From: JABWBD01 sp040768665
GTDB lineage: Bacteria; Planctomycetota; Planctomycetia; Pirellulales; Thermoguttaceae
Length of the DNA: 64,000 nucleotides
Direction of reading: 5' to 3'
Assembly: GCA_040768665.1 (NCBI GenBank)
Contig: JAXGMN010000033.1
Span: 1-64,000 of the forward strand
Shown: positions 26,199 to 35,849 of the stretch, one piece after another
Layout of the letters: every line of letters begins with the position of its first letter
Position numbering within the stretch: the first letter of the stretch is position 1
Made by a program: the position numbers and the translations under genes
The notes under the pieces: model-generated
The model's database searches: none
What the model saw: only the letters and a program-made list of their open reading frames with translations
Told to the model about the DNA's origin: nothing

Positions 26199-28544
26199 AT
26201 GAAACCATTCTTGATTTTCGCGGCCGTGGCTCCCTTGCTGGTCGCCGTGGAGGCTCTTGGATCCCAGGACCTGACGGTGGACGACACCTATCGTATTGTG
26301 ATCGCCGAGGATCGGACGAAGGCCGAAGAGCACGCCGCCGCGCAACTGCAAGAGTACATGAAGAAGATCACGGGAAGAACTTTGAAAATCGTTCCCGAGG
26401 CGGATCAGAACGCCGAACCGGCGATCTATGTCGGCCAGACCAGGTTTGCCGCCGCTCACGGCATGAAAGATTATGGAAAAGAAGAGTACCACCTCAAAAC
26501 CATTGGAAAAGACCTGGTCATCGCCGGCGGCCGGCCCCGTGGAGTCCTTTTCGGAACCTACGAATTCTTGGAGCGGTTCGCGGGTGTGCGCTACCTGAGC
26601 GTCAACTTCGAACGCGTCCCGGAGATGGCGGCCGTGCCGGTCGCGGGCGGAACCGACCTCCGGCACGCCCCGCCCTTCATCTACCGCGACATCTATCCCG
26701 GACACGCCGAGATCCCCGCCGACTACCGGCGGAAACTCCGACAAAACAGCGGCGGCAATTCGCCGCAGCACGGCTTCAACGAAAGCTGCGGCTCGCCGGG
26801 CGGGGTGCATACGTTGCACAAGTATTCCCACGATTTCCCGCGTGAGATCTCCTGGATGAACCGCAGCGGCAGCCGGCAGATCGTGAACTCGCCCCACTCC
26901 GGGTCGATTTGCTTCTCGCAACCGGAAGCACTGAAACGTATCGCCGAAAAGCTGAAGGGCCATGTGAAAAACGATCGCGCTCGTTGCGACCTTTCCGGGG
27001 CGCCGTACCCGCTGTTTTATGTCGTGGACATGAATGATTGCCACGTCGAGTGTTTTTGTCCGCAATGCCAGGCGTTCGTCCAAGAACACGACGTTTCCGG
27101 ACTCGTCATCCACTTCATGAACAAACTCTGGGACGAGGTTCGCGAAGTATATCCCGACATTTACATCATGATGTTCGCCTACCAGGATTCCACCACCCCT
27201 CCGCGAAGCGGCCTCAAGCCGAAGGGAAACGTGATCGTTCGCCTCGCCTACATGGACCACGAGTTTACCGAATCCGGCAAAGTCAAACGGGATGTGATGT
27301 TCCCGCTCTCGCATCCGAACAACCACGCCTACGAGGAGGCGTTGGAGCAGTGGCACAATTGCTCGCGCCATCTTGCGATCTGGGACTACTGGAAGACGTA
27401 CCGTTGCGGCTTCCAGACGCCGATCCACAACACTGCGGCGATCCCCGGCCTCGTGCGGAAATACCGGGATATCGGAGCCAAGCATGTGTTTGTCGAAATG
27501 GAGCTGGGAACGACCGTCCCTCTCACGCTTTTCGACCTGCGCTACTACCTGGGCGCTAAAATGATGAACGATCCCGACCTCGACGACGAGAAGCTGGTCG
27601 AAGAGTTCATGACGATGTTCTACGGCAAAGCCGCTGGGCCGATGAAGGAATTCAAAACCTATACGGAAAAACGCATGGCCGAAGCCGCCGGGCCGCTCAC
27701 CTCGTTGCCGCCGGCAAAGCGCACCTTCATGGATGTCGAGTACTTCAAGACCCTCTACTCGCTCCTCGATCAGGCGGAACGCGCCGCGGCGGAAGATCGG
27801 CCCATCCTCGAAAATATCCGCCAGGAACGCCTCGTCGTTGACCACACCTACCTCTTGCTGTGGAACAGTCACGGCAATCCCCTCGGTCTCGATAAGACGG
27901 CTCTCCGCCAACGAATGACCGAAGACGCGGACATCTTCGGAAACAAGTACTTCCCGAATTCATGGAAGGACGCCCGGGGAGCTGCGCTCGAGTTCTTTTG
28001 CGATACGATGGAGTTTCCGGAAAAGAAGGGGGCCCACAAGGCAACACCGCTGGATGGCATCCGTTTCGACGGCAAGGACAAAATAGAGATCGGCGTCCAG
28101 GACCTCGACGGCGGCGCCCTGGTGACGGATCCCGACGCTTTCGGCGGCAAGGCGAAGGCTCGCGACAGCAACGGCAAAGACGACTACCATGCCCGGCCAT
28201 TCACCTTCGGAATCTACGAATGGAAATTCAGGAAATTCATCGCCGACGCACGACTCGAGAAGTCGGACGTACCCCAAGATGAGAAATACCACTGGTACTA
28301 TGCCGGCAGGACGCGGATTTATTCCGACAGGACCCGCCTTTGGACCCATTGGTCGTGGACGCTCAATTTCGGCCTGGAAAAGGCCTTCGAAGCGAAGAAT
28401 TTCAAGCAGCTATTCGACGTATACGTCTCGGTGAAGCTTCAAGGGCCGTCGTATGTGGCTGGTTCACGAAATCCGGATGAAGTACGTGTCGACCGGCTGA
28501 TATTGCTCAAGGTGGAAAAGGACGATCCGCCGCTGACCAAATGA
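26199..28544 (+). CDS. Secreted DUF4838 domain protein
   Basis: A 781-residue protein with a signal peptide (MKPFLIFAAVAPLLVAVEAL). An alternative ATG lies at 26175. Residues about 25-150 resemble the alpha-glucuronidase/GH20-type N-terminal domain that precedes DUF4838 (IVIAEDRTKAEEHAAAQLQE, GRPRGVLFGTYEFLERFAGV). The DUF4838 barrel follows, with VDMNDCHVECFCPQC (about residue 278), IMMFAYQ and LAIWDYWKTYRCG. A C-terminal region of about 200 residues is not assigned. Such proteins are inferred to act on polysaccharides. It is 45 bases from the ceramidase-like gene downstream, probably co-transcribed. Confidence 0.8.
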   Translation: MKPFLIFAAVAPLLVAVEALGSQDLTVDDTYRIVIAEDRTKAEEHAAAQLQEYMKKITGRTLKIVPEADQNAEPAIYVGQTRFAAAHGMKDYGKEEYHLKTIGKDLVIAGGRPRGVLFGTYEFLERFAGVRYLSVNFERVPEMAAVPVAGGTDLRHAPPFIYRDIYPGHAEIPADYRRKLRQNSGGNSPQHGFNESCGSPGGVHTLHKYSHDFPREISWMNRSGSRQIVNSPHSGSICFSQPEALKRIAEKLKGHVKNDRARCDLSGAPYPLFYVVDMNDCHVECFCPQCQAFVQEHDVSGLVIHFMNKLWDEVREVYPDIYIMMFAYQDSTTPPRSGLKPKGNVIVRLAYMDHEFTESGKVKRDVMFPLSHPNNHAYEEALEQWHNCSRHLAIWDYWKTYRCGFQTPIHNTAAIPGLVRKYRDIGAKHVFVEMELGTTVPLTLFDLRYYLGAKMMNDPDLDDEKLVEEFMTMFYGKAAGPMKEFKTYTEKRMAEAAGPLTSLPPAKRTFMDVEYFKTLYSLLDQAERAAAEDRPILENIRQERLVVDHTYLLLWNSHGNPLGLDKTALRQRMTEDADIFGNKYFPNSWKDARGAALEFFCDTMEFPEKKGAHKATPLDGIRFDGKDKIEIGVQDLDGGALVTDPDAFGGKAKARDSNGKDDYHARPFTFGIYEWKFRKFIADARLEKSDVPQDEKYHWYYAGRTRIYSDRTRLWTHWSWTLNFGLEKAFEAKNFKQLFDVYVSVKLQGPSYVAGSRNPDEVRVDRLILLKVEKDDPPLTK

Positions 28545-28589
28545 CGTTTTCGGAGGGTGCATTATGAACAACAGGAGCCAGGTAGAATC

Positions 28590-30227
28590 ATGAGAAGTCT
28601 CAAAATCGCTTGCGCATGGGTAGGTCTTAGTCTGTTGGCGGCGGGCACATGGTTACCTGCCTTAAGCGCGGGTGCTGAAAACGAACCGAGTACGGGTCGC
28701 CTCAAACTCGGCTGGGCATCTGCCGATATAACGCCCGACAGGCCCGTCGTGATCACGGGTGGGTCGGCAGCAAGAGTCTCCCAGGGTGTCAAGGACCCTA
28801 TCACGGCAACTGCCCTGGCCATGGAGTCAACCGGAAGCAACGGCACATCGGACATGGTCATCATGGTCTCATTGGATCTGGTGGGCATAACCGACATTCT
28901 CTATTCGCGGGTCCAAGATTTGGTTAGAAAGTCGACTCCCGAGGTCGACGCGGATAAGATCGTTCTCAACGCCACGCATACCCACACGGCTCCGGACCAG
29001 GGCACTGCACCGGACTTGGTAAAAATGCACTCGCAATTGGGGATCAATGTCCCGGTTGCCTGGGCGAAATGGGGTATCGACCTCGGCGTCATGTCGGCAG
29101 AAGAGTATGTCGATTTTGCTGCAGAGCGGATCGCGGACGCCATCAACCGGGCTTGGAAGGCGAGGAAACCAGGCGGGATCAGCTTCGGCCTGTCGTACGC
29201 CGTAACGGGACGAAATCGCCTTATCGCCTACTATAACGGCACATCGGAGATGTATGGCACCGCGAACACCTCCGATTTCAGTCATGTGGAAGGATACGAG
29301 GACCATTCACTTGGCTTGCTCTATACCTGGGATGGGAAAGGAAATCTCACGGGGGTAGTCATCAACCTTGCCATGCCATCTCAAGTCGCCTATGGAAGCC
29401 AGATTTCAGCCGATTTCTGGCATGCGACACGCAAAGAGCTTCGCAGGCGTTTGGGCGAGGAGGTTTTCATTTTGCCGCAGGTTTCTGCCGCCGGAGACCA
29501 GTCGCCTAAAGTCATGGTTGATGAACGCGCCGAAAAACGCATGGAAAAGCTCACCGGACGCACCCAGACGGAGCAAATCGGCATCCGGATTTCAGACGGG
29601 GTGACCTCCATACTCCCTTTCATGAAAGAGAACATCGACACGAGTCCGGTGCTCAAGCATCGCGTTGAACAGGTCGAACTCAACCGGAGAGTCATCACCG
29701 AGAAGGATCTGACGACGCGGCGCAGCACGTTTCATAACAAGAAAGCCGAATCGGTCCAGGAAACGTTCGATCGGTTGCTTGGTGAATACAAAAACATGTA
29801 CAAGCAGTTCGAGGAGCACCCGGAACTCAAGAGCAAGCCGCACTGGTTTGTTTCGATAACCGGAACGCATTGGTTGCTGGCCAGGGCATGGCGCACATTA
29901 GAACGTTATGAACTACAGAAGACCGTGTCGACCCTTCCTGTTCGAGTCCATGTCATCCGGATTGGCGACGTGGCGATCGCCACCAATCCCTTCGAACTCT
30001 ACCTGGATTATGGCATGCAGATCAAGGCGCGAAGCAAGGCGGTCCAGACGCTCGTCGTCGAGTTGGCCAGCCCCGGCGGCGGTGGCTACCTTCCCACGCA
30101 ACGTTCGGTTGAGGGAGGGGCGTACGGCGCCATTCCACAAAGCACCCTGATAGGCCCCGAGGGCGGGCGAGTGCTGGTCAACCGAACCCTTGAACTGATC
30201 GAGTCCCTTTGGGATGAACGTAAGTAG
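28590..30227 (+). CDS. Neutral/alkaline ceramidase-like secreted protein (type A)
   Basis: A 545-residue protein; ATG 28590 is followed by a signal peptide (MRSLKIACAWVGLSLLAAGT). It is most like the 5596 gene: GWASADITPDRPVVITGG, LNATHTHTAPDQG, NLAMPSQVAYGSQISADFW, then AAGDQSPK with Ser305 at the presumed nucleophile position. The longer spacer between the second and third motifs accounts for its larger size. The conserved end (GGYLPTQRSVEGGAYGAIPQ) is present. It follows the DUF4838 gene and precedes a Tat-tagged protein by 44 bases, so an operon is likely. Confidence 0.82.
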   Translation: MRSLKIACAWVGLSLLAAGTWLPALSAGAENEPSTGRLKLGWASADITPDRPVVITGGSAARVSQGVKDPITATALAMESTGSNGTSDMVIMVSLDLVGITDILYSRVQDLVRKSTPEVDADKIVLNATHTHTAPDQGTAPDLVKMHSQLGINVPVAWAKWGIDLGVMSAEEYVDFAAERIADAINRAWKARKPGGISFGLSYAVTGRNRLIAYYNGTSEMYGTANTSDFSHVEGYEDHSLGLLYTWDGKGNLTGVVINLAMPSQVAYGSQISADFWHATRKELRRRLGEEVFILPQVSAAGDQSPKVMVDERAEKRMEKLTGRTQTEQIGIRISDGVTSILPFMKENIDTSPVLKHRVEQVELNRRVITEKDLTTRRSTFHNKKAESVQETFDRLLGEYKNMYKQFEEHPELKSKPHWFVSITGTHWLLARAWRTLERYELQKTVSTLPVRVHVIRIGDVAIATNPFELYLDYGMQIKARSKAVQTLVVELASPGGGGYLPTQRSVEGGAYGAIPQSTLIGPEGGRVLVNRTLELIESLWDERK

Positions 30228-30271
30228 ACGCCGGCCGACGGCGGGCGACCCCTAACACAAGGAGACTTTCT

Positions 30272-31582
30272 ATGAGTACCTCACGACGTCGTTTTCTTCG
30301 GAGTTCCGCTTTTGCCGCCGCAGCCGCTTCCGTCGCACCTCTGACGGCCGCGGACAAGCCCGCGACTCCCGCCCCGCCCGCGACACCCGCCCCGAGCGAC
30401 GATCCCCGCATGCGGTACTACGACCAGTTTTACTTCAAAGAAAAACCGGTATTCCGCTTCGAGTATCCATTCGACGGCGGTGTGCTTCAGGAAGGAACCG
30501 GCTATCCGATTCTTGGCACGGAGACGGGAGCCGACGGAGTCAAACGGCTTCGAATTCACGTCGTCGTCCGGCCCGGTGACGTCGGGAATCTTCAGGTCTT
30601 CGATCCCGAAGGTGCGGTCATCCCGATGGAAAACATTTCCGGCGCGCTCATGGGCACGGCACTGCTGAAGGACCGTTTGTCCATTCTCAAAGCGCGTGGG
30701 AAAAAGAACGGCAAACCGGTCGAATTCACCTGTCGCGTTCTATGGGCGAAGAACGCTTACAAACGCTATCGTTGCTATATCGACGACCACAGCTTTTGCT
30801 TCCGAGATATTCTCCAAAAGCAGTCCAAGAGCATTTTCGACTGTTTCTATTTCGCGAAACTCCGCGAACTGCACAAACGCTATCAAACGAAGATCGTTTT
30901 GAACTGCTTCAACTCGACGCCGCAGCGCGACTTTACCCTTTCGATGTTTCCCGAAAAGTACAAGCCGGAATTCGAGGACAATGCCGATTGGCTCCGACTG
31001 GCTTTCCACTCGGAAAACGAATTCCCCGGCGAACCGTACCGCAACGCGACACCCGAAAAACTCGCAGCCGACTTCGATCTGACCGCGGCGCAACTCCAAC
31101 GGATCGCGGGCAAAGCCTATACGGCGGGACTGCAAATCCACTTCGCCATGGTTCGCGCCGATTCCTATCAGGTCTTGGCCGATCGCGGGGTCAAGATGCT
31201 CCCGACCGGCGGAAGCAAGCATCCCGGAACGGGGGACAAATACTGCGATTTCATGCTCCCGAACCATATCACGGCCTACATTCGGGAACATCAGGGCTGG
31301 ATGGACCCCGACTCGGGCATCATCTTTTACAACGGGGCCATGCCGACGACCGTTGAATGGCTTCCGACGACGCAGACCGAATGGCTCTATCGTCGTAAAC
31401 TTGACAACCCGAAGCAGAACCTGCTGGTCAATATCGCGGGCCACGAACAGTACTGGTGGCCGTTCTATCGCAATCACAAGTCGGATATTTTCGAACGTTG
31501 GGATACCGCGTTGCGTCACGTGACGGAACACGGGTACAAACCGATCTGGATCGACGACGGATTCTTCGGCGGTTGCGATTGA
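30272..31582 (+). CDS. Tat-exported protein of unknown function, paralogue of 34520-35734
   Basis: A 436-residue protein with CACAAGGAG upstream of the ATG and a strong twin-arginine signal (SRRRFLRSSAFAAAAASVAP). After a Pro-rich linker and an Ig-like stretch (about 60-150) comes a barrel-like domain: DDHSFCFRDI, SIFDCFYFAKLRELHKRYQT, DNADWLRLAFHSENE, then HEQYWWPFYRNH and GYKPIWIDDGFFGG at the end. The DD..FRDI and LAFH pattern recalls polysaccharide-deacetylase-like barrels, but I cannot assign the family with confidence. It is clearly homologous to the protein at 34520. Confidence 0.65.
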   Translation: MSTSRRRFLRSSAFAAAAASVAPLTAADKPATPAPPATPAPSDDPRMRYYDQFYFKEKPVFRFEYPFDGGVLQEGTGYPILGTETGADGVKRLRIHVVVRPGDVGNLQVFDPEGAVIPMENISGALMGTALLKDRLSILKARGKKNGKPVEFTCRVLWAKNAYKRYRCYIDDHSFCFRDILQKQSKSIFDCFYFAKLRELHKRYQTKIVLNCFNSTPQRDFTLSMFPEKYKPEFEDNADWLRLAFHSENEFPGEPYRNATPEKLAADFDLTAAQLQRIAGKAYTAGLQIHFAMVRADSYQVLADRGVKMLPTGGSKHPGTGDKYCDFMLPNHITAYIREHQGWMDPDSGIIFYNGAMPTTVEWLPTTQTEWLYRRKLDNPKQNLLVNIAGHEQYWWPFYRNHKSDIFERWDTALRHVTEHGYKPIWIDDGFFGGCD

Positions 31583-31904
31583 CGAGAAGAACCCTGAGTT
31601 CGTCATCGTGCAGTATGGAAAGACCGACGACGTATTCCATGCCCACGGCCCGTTCTCCAAAGAAGCCGCGGAAGCGTGCGCCGAGGCCGATGCATGGCTC
31701 AAAACATTGGTTCCTTGGCTGCGTGCCCGCGGTTATGCGATCATCATCATGGCGGACCACGGCCAGCATGAAGTCACGCGGAACAATGGGACGACGGCCG
31801 GCGCGCATGGGTCGGCAAGCGACCTCGACTGCCTGGTCCCCCTGGTCTGGCTGCCTGGCGTCGCCCCCGCCACGGAGCCATGCAACACGTCCAGTCTCCA
31901 ATAG
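31572..31904 (+). pseudogene. C-terminal remnant of an alkaline-phosphatase-superfamily phosphodiesterase
   Basis: An open stretch of about 110 codons without a credible start reads NPEFVIVQYGKTDDVFHAHG, then YAIIIMADHGQHE and NGTTAGAHGS. MADHGQHE matches the metal-binding DHG motif of type I phosphodiesterase/nucleotide pyrophosphatases, and the last His is in AGAHGS. The N-terminal half, with the nucleophile Thr/Ser, is absent. The remnant overlaps the end of the preceding gene by a few bases in another frame, as expected at a deletion junction. The rest of the gap to 32027 holds nothing else I can support. Confidence 0.55.
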
Positions 31905-32027
31905 TATCTCGGTAAAGAACAGGCACATACCAATCGCGGATCGCAAGCGAGCAGCCCTCGCTTGCGATTCGGTTCCTGCTGAGCATTCTGCTTGCCGAGG
32001 AAATCAAGAAAGCAATGGAGGTACTCC

Positions 32028-34481
32028 ATGGGAACCGTTCTTCGGATCTTCTCGGTGATCTGCGCCGTGCTTTACGGATCGGCGCCCGGTGTGTCCTCGC
32101 TGGGCGCGGAACGCCAGAACCTCGCGTTCGGCAAACCCTATACCCTGTCGCCGGAGCCAAACTACCACCTTGCAAGCAAAGATCCCGATCGCAAGCTCCT
32201 TACGGACGGCATCTACACCAAGGGATTCTTCTGGACCCAGCCGACCACCGTGGGATGGGAAGGCCGGTCGCTGATCGAAATCACGATCGACCTTGGCAGC
32301 GTTCGGCCGATCGCCGGGGCGTCGTTCAGTACCGCGGCCAGCCCGGGCAATGTCAATTGGCCGCGGGCGGTGCTGGTCTTTGTCAGCGACGACGGCAAGG
32401 ACTTCCGGGTCGCCGGTGACCTGGTTATCGATTCGATCGAGTCCGGCATGCCGGCTCCCCAAGGCTACTCCACACACCGGTATGTCAGCTCGCGATGGCA
32501 AACCAAGGGGCGATTCGTGAAGCTTGCGGTCGACCAGGTGCTGGAGTATTGCTTTTGTGACGAGATCGAGGTCTATCGCGGAGAGGATCACCGGGTTCAA
32601 GAGAGCGGCGGGCCAATCGTCCCGGATTGGAAATCCTACGTCATCGAGCACCGCCTCGACGCCTGTGTTCGCAAACGGTTGCTGGCGGACTACACGGCGG
32701 TCGAAGCGATGGTGCAAGCGTCGGCCCTCTCCCAGGCGAAAAAACAGGCCGCTCAAGAGGAGTTCAAGACACTCTGGACCCAGATCCAGAACCTCCCCCG
32801 CGTGCCGGCCGAAGGCTTCCGCGCGATTTTGCCGCTGAACGACGTCGACCGGCGGATCTTTGCCTGGCGCGGAGCCGCGCTCGGAGCAAAGGGGTGGCCT
32901 GAACTGGTGCTGTGGAAAGGGAGCCGATGGGATCCGTTGGGACCGATGGATGCTCCGGATTCCATCCTTTCCTCTCCACCCAAACTGGAGATCCGGCTGA
33001 TGCTGAACGAAACGCGCAGCGACGCTTTGAACCTGACCAACGCGTCGAACCGTCCGCTGCACGTTGCGGTGAACCTGGAGGGCCTGCCCGGCGGAAAAAA
33101 TCCGGAGTTCGTTCGGGTACATCATGTGCCAATTGTCGACACCTACACGAACGAAGCCGTCGCCGATGCTCTGCCGCAGATTCCGGCCACGCCTTTGGGA
33201 TACGTTTTGGACATCCCGGCCGGCATGAACGCGCAGCTCTGGCTCGCAGCCCGGCCGACCGCGATACCTCCCGGCCGTTATCAGGCGAAGCTGCAGTTGG
33301 CCGTGCAAGGCGGCGCCACGGTGAGTGTGCCGTTGGCGATCGAGGTCTTTGGGCTGCGATTTCCCGACCGACCGCGTCTGTCGCTCTCAGGGTGCGAATA
33401 CAGCGATCGCGGGCTGGACGGTTCGGAGCCGGCGAACCTCCGCCCGCTCCTGGAGTTTCTCCAGGCTCGCCACGTCGACTCGCCCTGGGCCCACGAGGGT
33501 GTGCTGAGTTTTCCTGGAAGTGGCGACTTTGACGAGCAGGACCGGCTCACCAGGAAGCTCGATTTCAGCCGGCTCGATGGCTGGTTGTCGCGCTGGCCGG
33601 ATGCAAGGCAGTATTTCCTCTATCCGGCGCGGACCCCCGGCTCCGGTTTTGCCGGGCAGCCGATGGGGAGCGAGCGCTTCGAGCGGCGCATCGCCGCTTG
33701 GGCGGAGGCATTCAGTGTGCACGTCCGCTCGCGAGGATTGAAAGCGAGCCAATTCTACCTGCTGGTTGTCGACGAGCCGACCGAGGCACTGCAATGCCAA
33801 ACGATCGCGGCCTGGGCCAAAGCGATGCGACAAGTCGCCGAGCGGCCGCGGGTTTGGTTGACTTTTTATGCTGCTCCGACGGAACCGTTCTTCCAGCAGT
33901 TGTTTCCGCTGTGCGACATGCTCTGCCCCCACGTCCCCGGTTTGATCGGCTGGAATGAGGAGCAAAAAGCCAGCGCACTGGGATCGATCGGCCGCGACCG
34001 CACGCTCTGGCTCTACTCGGCAATCGGCCCATCTCGGACCCTGGATCCGTATTCCTATTACCGCCTCCTGCCTTGGCTCTGTTTCCGCTACGGCGCCGAG
34101 GGATGCCTGTTCTGGGCCTTTGGCGATGGCGGCCGCGGGCCGACGTCCTGGAACGACTATCTGACGCAGACGAAGCAGTACTGTCCTCAGTACCTCGAAC
34201 CGGACCGCGTCACGGACTCGAAACAGATGCAGGCGATCATCGAAGGAATCCAGGATCACGAGTACCTTTGCATGCTGAGAGAGCGGGCATCCGCTTTGGA
34301 AAAGGCCGGCGACGCCGGAAAAGCCGCGGCGGCACGGCAGCAGATCGAGCGGGCCCTGGCCGAGGTGACATCGGGTCTCACTCTGCCGGGGCTGAAGTGG
34401 TCGTCTGCCAAGGACCGTTCCGTCGCGGAGCGAGTGCGGTTGGAGATCCTCGAGACACTGGGCGCGCTTGCCAGCCCATAA
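32028..34481 (+). CDS. Secreted discoidin-like plus DUF4091 (GH123-like) protein
   Basis: An 817-residue protein. ATG 32028 has GGAGG six bases upstream; the signal peptide ends near SSLGAER. Residues about 27-175 look like an F5/8 type C galactose-binding domain (NLAFGKPYTLSPEPNYHLA, SLIEITIDLGSVRPIAGASF). A helical linker leads to a beta-sandwich (about 320-440). The C-terminal barrel (about 450-815) resembles DUF4091/GH123 (LLVVDEPTE near residue 585, LWLYSAIGPSRTLDPYSYYR, GAEGCLFWAFGD). A role in hydrolysing amino-sugar polysaccharides is inferred from the GH123 relation. It sits between the two paralogous Tat proteins. Confidence 0.75.
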   Translation: MGTVLRIFSVICAVLYGSAPGVSSLGAERQNLAFGKPYTLSPEPNYHLASKDPDRKLLTDGIYTKGFFWTQPTTVGWEGRSLIEITIDLGSVRPIAGASFSTAASPGNVNWPRAVLVFVSDDGKDFRVAGDLVIDSIESGMPAPQGYSTHRYVSSRWQTKGRFVKLAVDQVLEYCFCDEIEVYRGEDHRVQESGGPIVPDWKSYVIEHRLDACVRKRLLADYTAVEAMVQASALSQAKKQAAQEEFKTLWTQIQNLPRVPAEGFRAILPLNDVDRRIFAWRGAALGAKGWPELVLWKGSRWDPLGPMDAPDSILSSPPKLEIRLMLNETRSDALNLTNASNRPLHVAVNLEGLPGGKNPEFVRVHHVPIVDTYTNEAVADALPQIPATPLGYVLDIPAGMNAQLWLAARPTAIPPGRYQAKLQLAVQGGATVSVPLAIEVFGLRFPDRPRLSLSGCEYSDRGLDGSEPANLRPLLEFLQARHVDSPWAHEGVLSFPGSGDFDEQDRLTRKLDFSRLDGWLSRWPDARQYFLYPARTPGSGFAGQPMGSERFERRIAAWAEAFSVHVRSRGLKASQFYLLVVDEPTEALQCQTIAAWAKAMRQVAERPRVWLTFYAAPTEPFFQQLFPLCDMLCPHVPGLIGWNEEQKASALGSIGRDRTLWLYSAIGPSRTLDPYSYYRLLPWLCFRYGAEGCLFWAFGDGGRGPTSWNDYLTQTKQYCPQYLEPDRVTDSKQMQAIIEGIQDHEYLCMLRERASALEKAGDAGKAAAARQQIERALAEVTSGLTLPGLKWSSAKDRSVAERVRLEILETLGALASP

Positions 34482-34519
34482 TCGCGAATACCGGTTTGGT
34501 TCTTTAGCCTGCGGAAGGA

Positions 34520-35734
34520 ATGTTCAACTTGACCAACGACATACCCAGACTCCGACCTGTGGCGGTTAGCCGTCGTGACCTTCTCCGATTCGCGGTAGCG
34601 GGCGCGACGGCCGCCGTGGCGACACCCCGGACCGTGTCGGCGGCCTCGGCCGCCGCGGTGAAGATCGAGGAGCCGTTTGACGGTGCAATCCTCCACCACC
34701 GGCACGGGAAGCTGTCCGCCGATGGTCTGAAGGTCACCGTATCCGGCACCGCGCCGGATTCCGAGATGGTGACGGTCAACGGCCAGCTCGCCCGCCGCGA
34801 GGGAGACAAATTCATCGGCGAAGTTGTCCTACGCCAGCAGGTAACCGAAATTGTCGCCGCCTTACGTGGCGATTCTCTCCGCGGTGAGGATCGCGTTCGG
34901 GTCGTGTGGGACCGGTATTCCCAGCCCCGGTATCACTTCGCGGTCGACGACAATATCTTCTTCCTTCGCGACATCGCCCGGCGGAAGTACACGTCGCTGT
35001 TCGACTGCTTCTACCTTAAGACGTTCCGCGATCTGCACCGGACGTATGGTACGCGGTTTTCCCTGAACGTCTACTACGCCGCGGACGACGGCTTCACCCT
35101 GGCGCAGTTTCCGGATCGCTACAAAAGCGAGTGGAAAGACAACGCCGACTGGATGAAGCTGGCGTTTCATGCGTATGCCGATGCCCCGGCAAGGCCCTAT
35201 CAAGAGGCCCCGGCCGAGAAACTGATCGACGATTACGATCGGGTTGCCGAGCAGATTCATCGCTTCGCCGGCGCCGAGACCTTTGCACCGCCGACGAACC
35301 TGCATTGGTCCATGGCCACGCCCGAGGGCTTGAAGGCCCTGCGGCAGCGCGGCGTACGCGTGCTCAGCGGATATTTCGCCAAGATTCAGGGGCAGTGGGA
35401 CATCAACTACAACTTCGACGCCCGGCGGTCGGAATACGTTTCCAAACACGACCTGTGGATGGACTTTCAGAGCGGTATCATCTTCATTCGCGACGCCATC
35501 GTGTGCAACTCCACTCCCGTCGATCAGGTCGCGCCGACGCTCGACCCGCTGGCCCGGGAGCCCGACCGGCGGGAGACCGTGAACCTGCTCACGCACGAAC
35601 AGTACTTCTGGCCGTTCTACCGGGCCTACCTGCCCGACCATGCCCAGCGCTGCGAGGCGGCGATCCGCTGGGCCACCGACCACGGTTATAAGCCGGTCTT
35701 CTTCCACGAACGCTTTTTGGGTGGTCCGGAATAG
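34520..35734 (+). CDS. Tat-exported protein of unknown function, paralogue of 30272-31582
   Basis: A 404-residue protein; CGGAAGG precedes the ATG. The twin-arginine signal is VSRRDLLRFAVAGATAAVA. It aligns by eye along the whole length of the 30272 protein: DDNIFFLRDI, SLFDCFYLKTFRDLHRTYGT, DNADWMKLAFHAYAD, LWMDFQSGIIFIRDA, HEQYFWPFYRAY and GYKPVFFHERFLGG. The paired DDxxFFLRDI and LAFH motifs are the best candidates for a binding site. The family is not recognised beyond a likeness to polysaccharide-deacetylase-type barrels. It is 38 bases after the DUF4091 gene, so probably in one transcript with it. Confidence 0.65.
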   Translation: MFNLTNDIPRLRPVAVSRRDLLRFAVAGATAAVATPRTVSAASAAAVKIEEPFDGAILHHRHGKLSADGLKVTVSGTAPDSEMVTVNGQLARREGDKFIGEVVLRQQVTEIVAALRGDSLRGEDRVRVVWDRYSQPRYHFAVDDNIFFLRDIARRKYTSLFDCFYLKTFRDLHRTYGTRFSLNVYYAADDGFTLAQFPDRYKSEWKDNADWMKLAFHAYADAPARPYQEAPAEKLIDDYDRVAEQIHRFAGAETFAPPTNLHWSMATPEGLKALRQRGVRVLSGYFAKIQGQWDINYNFDARRSEYVSKHDLWMDFQSGIIFIRDAIVCNSTPVDQVAPTLDPLAREPDRRETVNLLTHEQYFWPFYRAYLPDHAQRCEAAIRWATDHGYKPVFFHERFLGGPE

Positions 35735-35849
35735 TCGTTCGACTTTCGCGTCCCAACGCCAAGCCGCGCCCAGCGTCGGCCACGCATAAATTCACGCCCG
35801 CATTGGGGACAGGGTGTTCGCAGCCTCCCAAGTTCGATGTGGGCTGCCG

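Noticed and set aside
25950..27911. A 653-codon minus-strand open frame opposite the DUF4838 gene
   Set aside because: The plus strand carries the recognisable domains and signal peptide.
1..35734. A polysaccharide-utilisation locus with SusC/SusD
   Set aside because: No TonB-dependent receptor, SusD-like protein or sulfatase gene is seen, so a Bacteroidetes-type PUL cannot be claimed.
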